A stretch of DNA of 64,000 nucleotides, taken from JBKECP01 sp047974765 (lineage in GTDB: Bacteria; Pseudomonadota; Gammaproteobacteria; Pseudomonadales; Halieaceae). Position numbers and translations under genes: made by a program. The stretch covers positions 62,001 through 126,000 of the forward strand of contig JBKECP010000041.1 in assembly GCA_047974765.1 (NCBI GenBank), written 5' to 3'. The notes beneath the pieces were generated by a model, which was not told the origin of the DNA, made no database searches, and saw only the letters and a program-made list of their open reading frames with translations. The first letter of the stretch is position 1. Every line of letters begins with the position of its first letter. Positions 63,620-64,000 of the stretch are shown here, piece by piece.

Positions 63620-64000
63620 ATGTCTGACCAATTTGAACTAAACGCAGAAGTGCGTGAAGACCTGGGGAAAGGTGCGAGCCGCCGCCTGCGTCGTCATGCC
63701 GATCTGGTACCCGCCATCATCTACGGCGGCAGCAAAGATGCCCAACCGCTGACCCTTATCCGCAAGGATTTGGAAAAAGCACTGGAAAATGAGGCCTTTT
63801 ACTCTCACGTTCTAACGCTAAAAATAAGCGGCAAAACGGAAAAAGCCATTCTGAAAGACCTGCAACGCCACCCGGCCAGGGATCGCGTTATGCACGCCGA
63901 CTTCCTGCGCATTGACGACAAGGTGGCCATCAAGGTCCATGTACCCATCCACTTCCTCAATGAAACCTCCTGCCACGGGGTTAAAATCCAGGGCGGCATG
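63620..64000 (+). CDS. rplY: 50S ribosomal protein L25/Ctc (cut by the window end)
   Basis: 5S rRNA-binding ribosomal protein of the long TL5/CTC type. 127 codons are visible without a stop. They start MSDQFELNAEVREDLGKGAS, the usual L25 N-terminus, and continue with IIYGG and KAILKDLQRHPARDRVMHAD before entering the C-terminal beta domain (VPIHFLNE). AAAGGAG precedes the ATG. It follows prs by 72 bases, a conserved pairing; pth normally comes next. Confidence 0.95.
   Translation, partial: MSDQFELNAEVREDLGKGASRRLRRHADLVPAIIYGGSKDAQPLTLIRKDLEKALENEAFYSHVLTLKISGKTEKAILKDLQRHPARDRVMHADFLRIDDKVAIKVHVPIHFLNETSCHGVKIQGGM

Overview
The window reads as a stretch of chromosome from a gammaproteobacterium. 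The main evidence is gene order. One block runs secG, tpiA, glmM, folP, ftsH on the minus strand behind a tRNA-Leu(GAG), followed by divergent rlmE/yhbY and then greA, carB, carA. A second block runs hemA-prfA-prmC divergent from a TPR lipoprotein, lolB, ispE, tRNA-Gln, prs and rplY. Both are Pseudomonas/Cellvibrio-like arrangements. LolB, SecG, GreA, RhlB and DUF3014 proteins also fit Gammaproteobacteria. Base composition looks like mid-50s GC by eye. A marine Cellvibrionales-type organism is plausible, but this is an inference.

Layout. 1-7144: protein export, cell-wall precursor, folate, protease and rRNA-methylation core genes. 7145-9210: an insertion relative to the usual yhbY-greA neighbourhood, carrying a heme-ligand-less bacterioferritin-type ferritin and a secreted protein with a VPxPA C-terminal anchor behind a perfect CRP-type site. 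9211-14262: greA-carB-carA with a leader terminator and a possible leader peptide. 14398-15645: a drug-type MFS exporter. 15661-21949: a beta-oxidation-like catabolic cluster (two acyl-CoA dehydrogenases, MaoC hydratase, MFE-2-type dehydrogenase, thiolase, Qor-type reductase) with two near-identical promoter/operator sequences. 22279-30143: purU, a VOC-VOC-SRPBCC fusion, a lone cobyrinate diamide synthase, a CPA antiporter with a TrkA-like tail, DUF3014 and an SDR. 30294-36351: a periplasmic sulfatase, then a two-subunit molybdenum hydroxylase with its own MocA and XdhC. 36635-39894: pta-ackA.

39935-50132 is the patchiest part: tRNA-Gly(CCC) beside an IS110-type transposase scrap, an isochorismatase-like hydrolase, an unexplained 13-bp inverted repeat, prpE, a hairpin-rich non-coding stretch, a hemerythrin and a YbjN-like protein, agmatine-to-putrescine genes aguA-aguB, a DUF2860 outer-membrane protein, a bacterial ACE-type dipeptidase with a 15-bp tandem duplication at its end, and a decayed amidohydrolase. 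50338-54590 holds DUF4375, Smr, CWC, CysZ and RhlB genes. 55353-64000 is again core: heme synthesis, translation termination, lipoprotein sorting, isoprenoid and PRPP synthesis, and the start of ribosomal protein L25, cut by the window end.

The genes work together as housekeeping blocks separated by accessory catabolic modules. The most interesting items are the paired operators of the acyl-CoA cluster, the carA attenuator, the triple-domain VOC/SRPBCC protein and the structured non-coding region upstream of prpE/hemerythrin. I saw no phage, CRISPR array or defence island.
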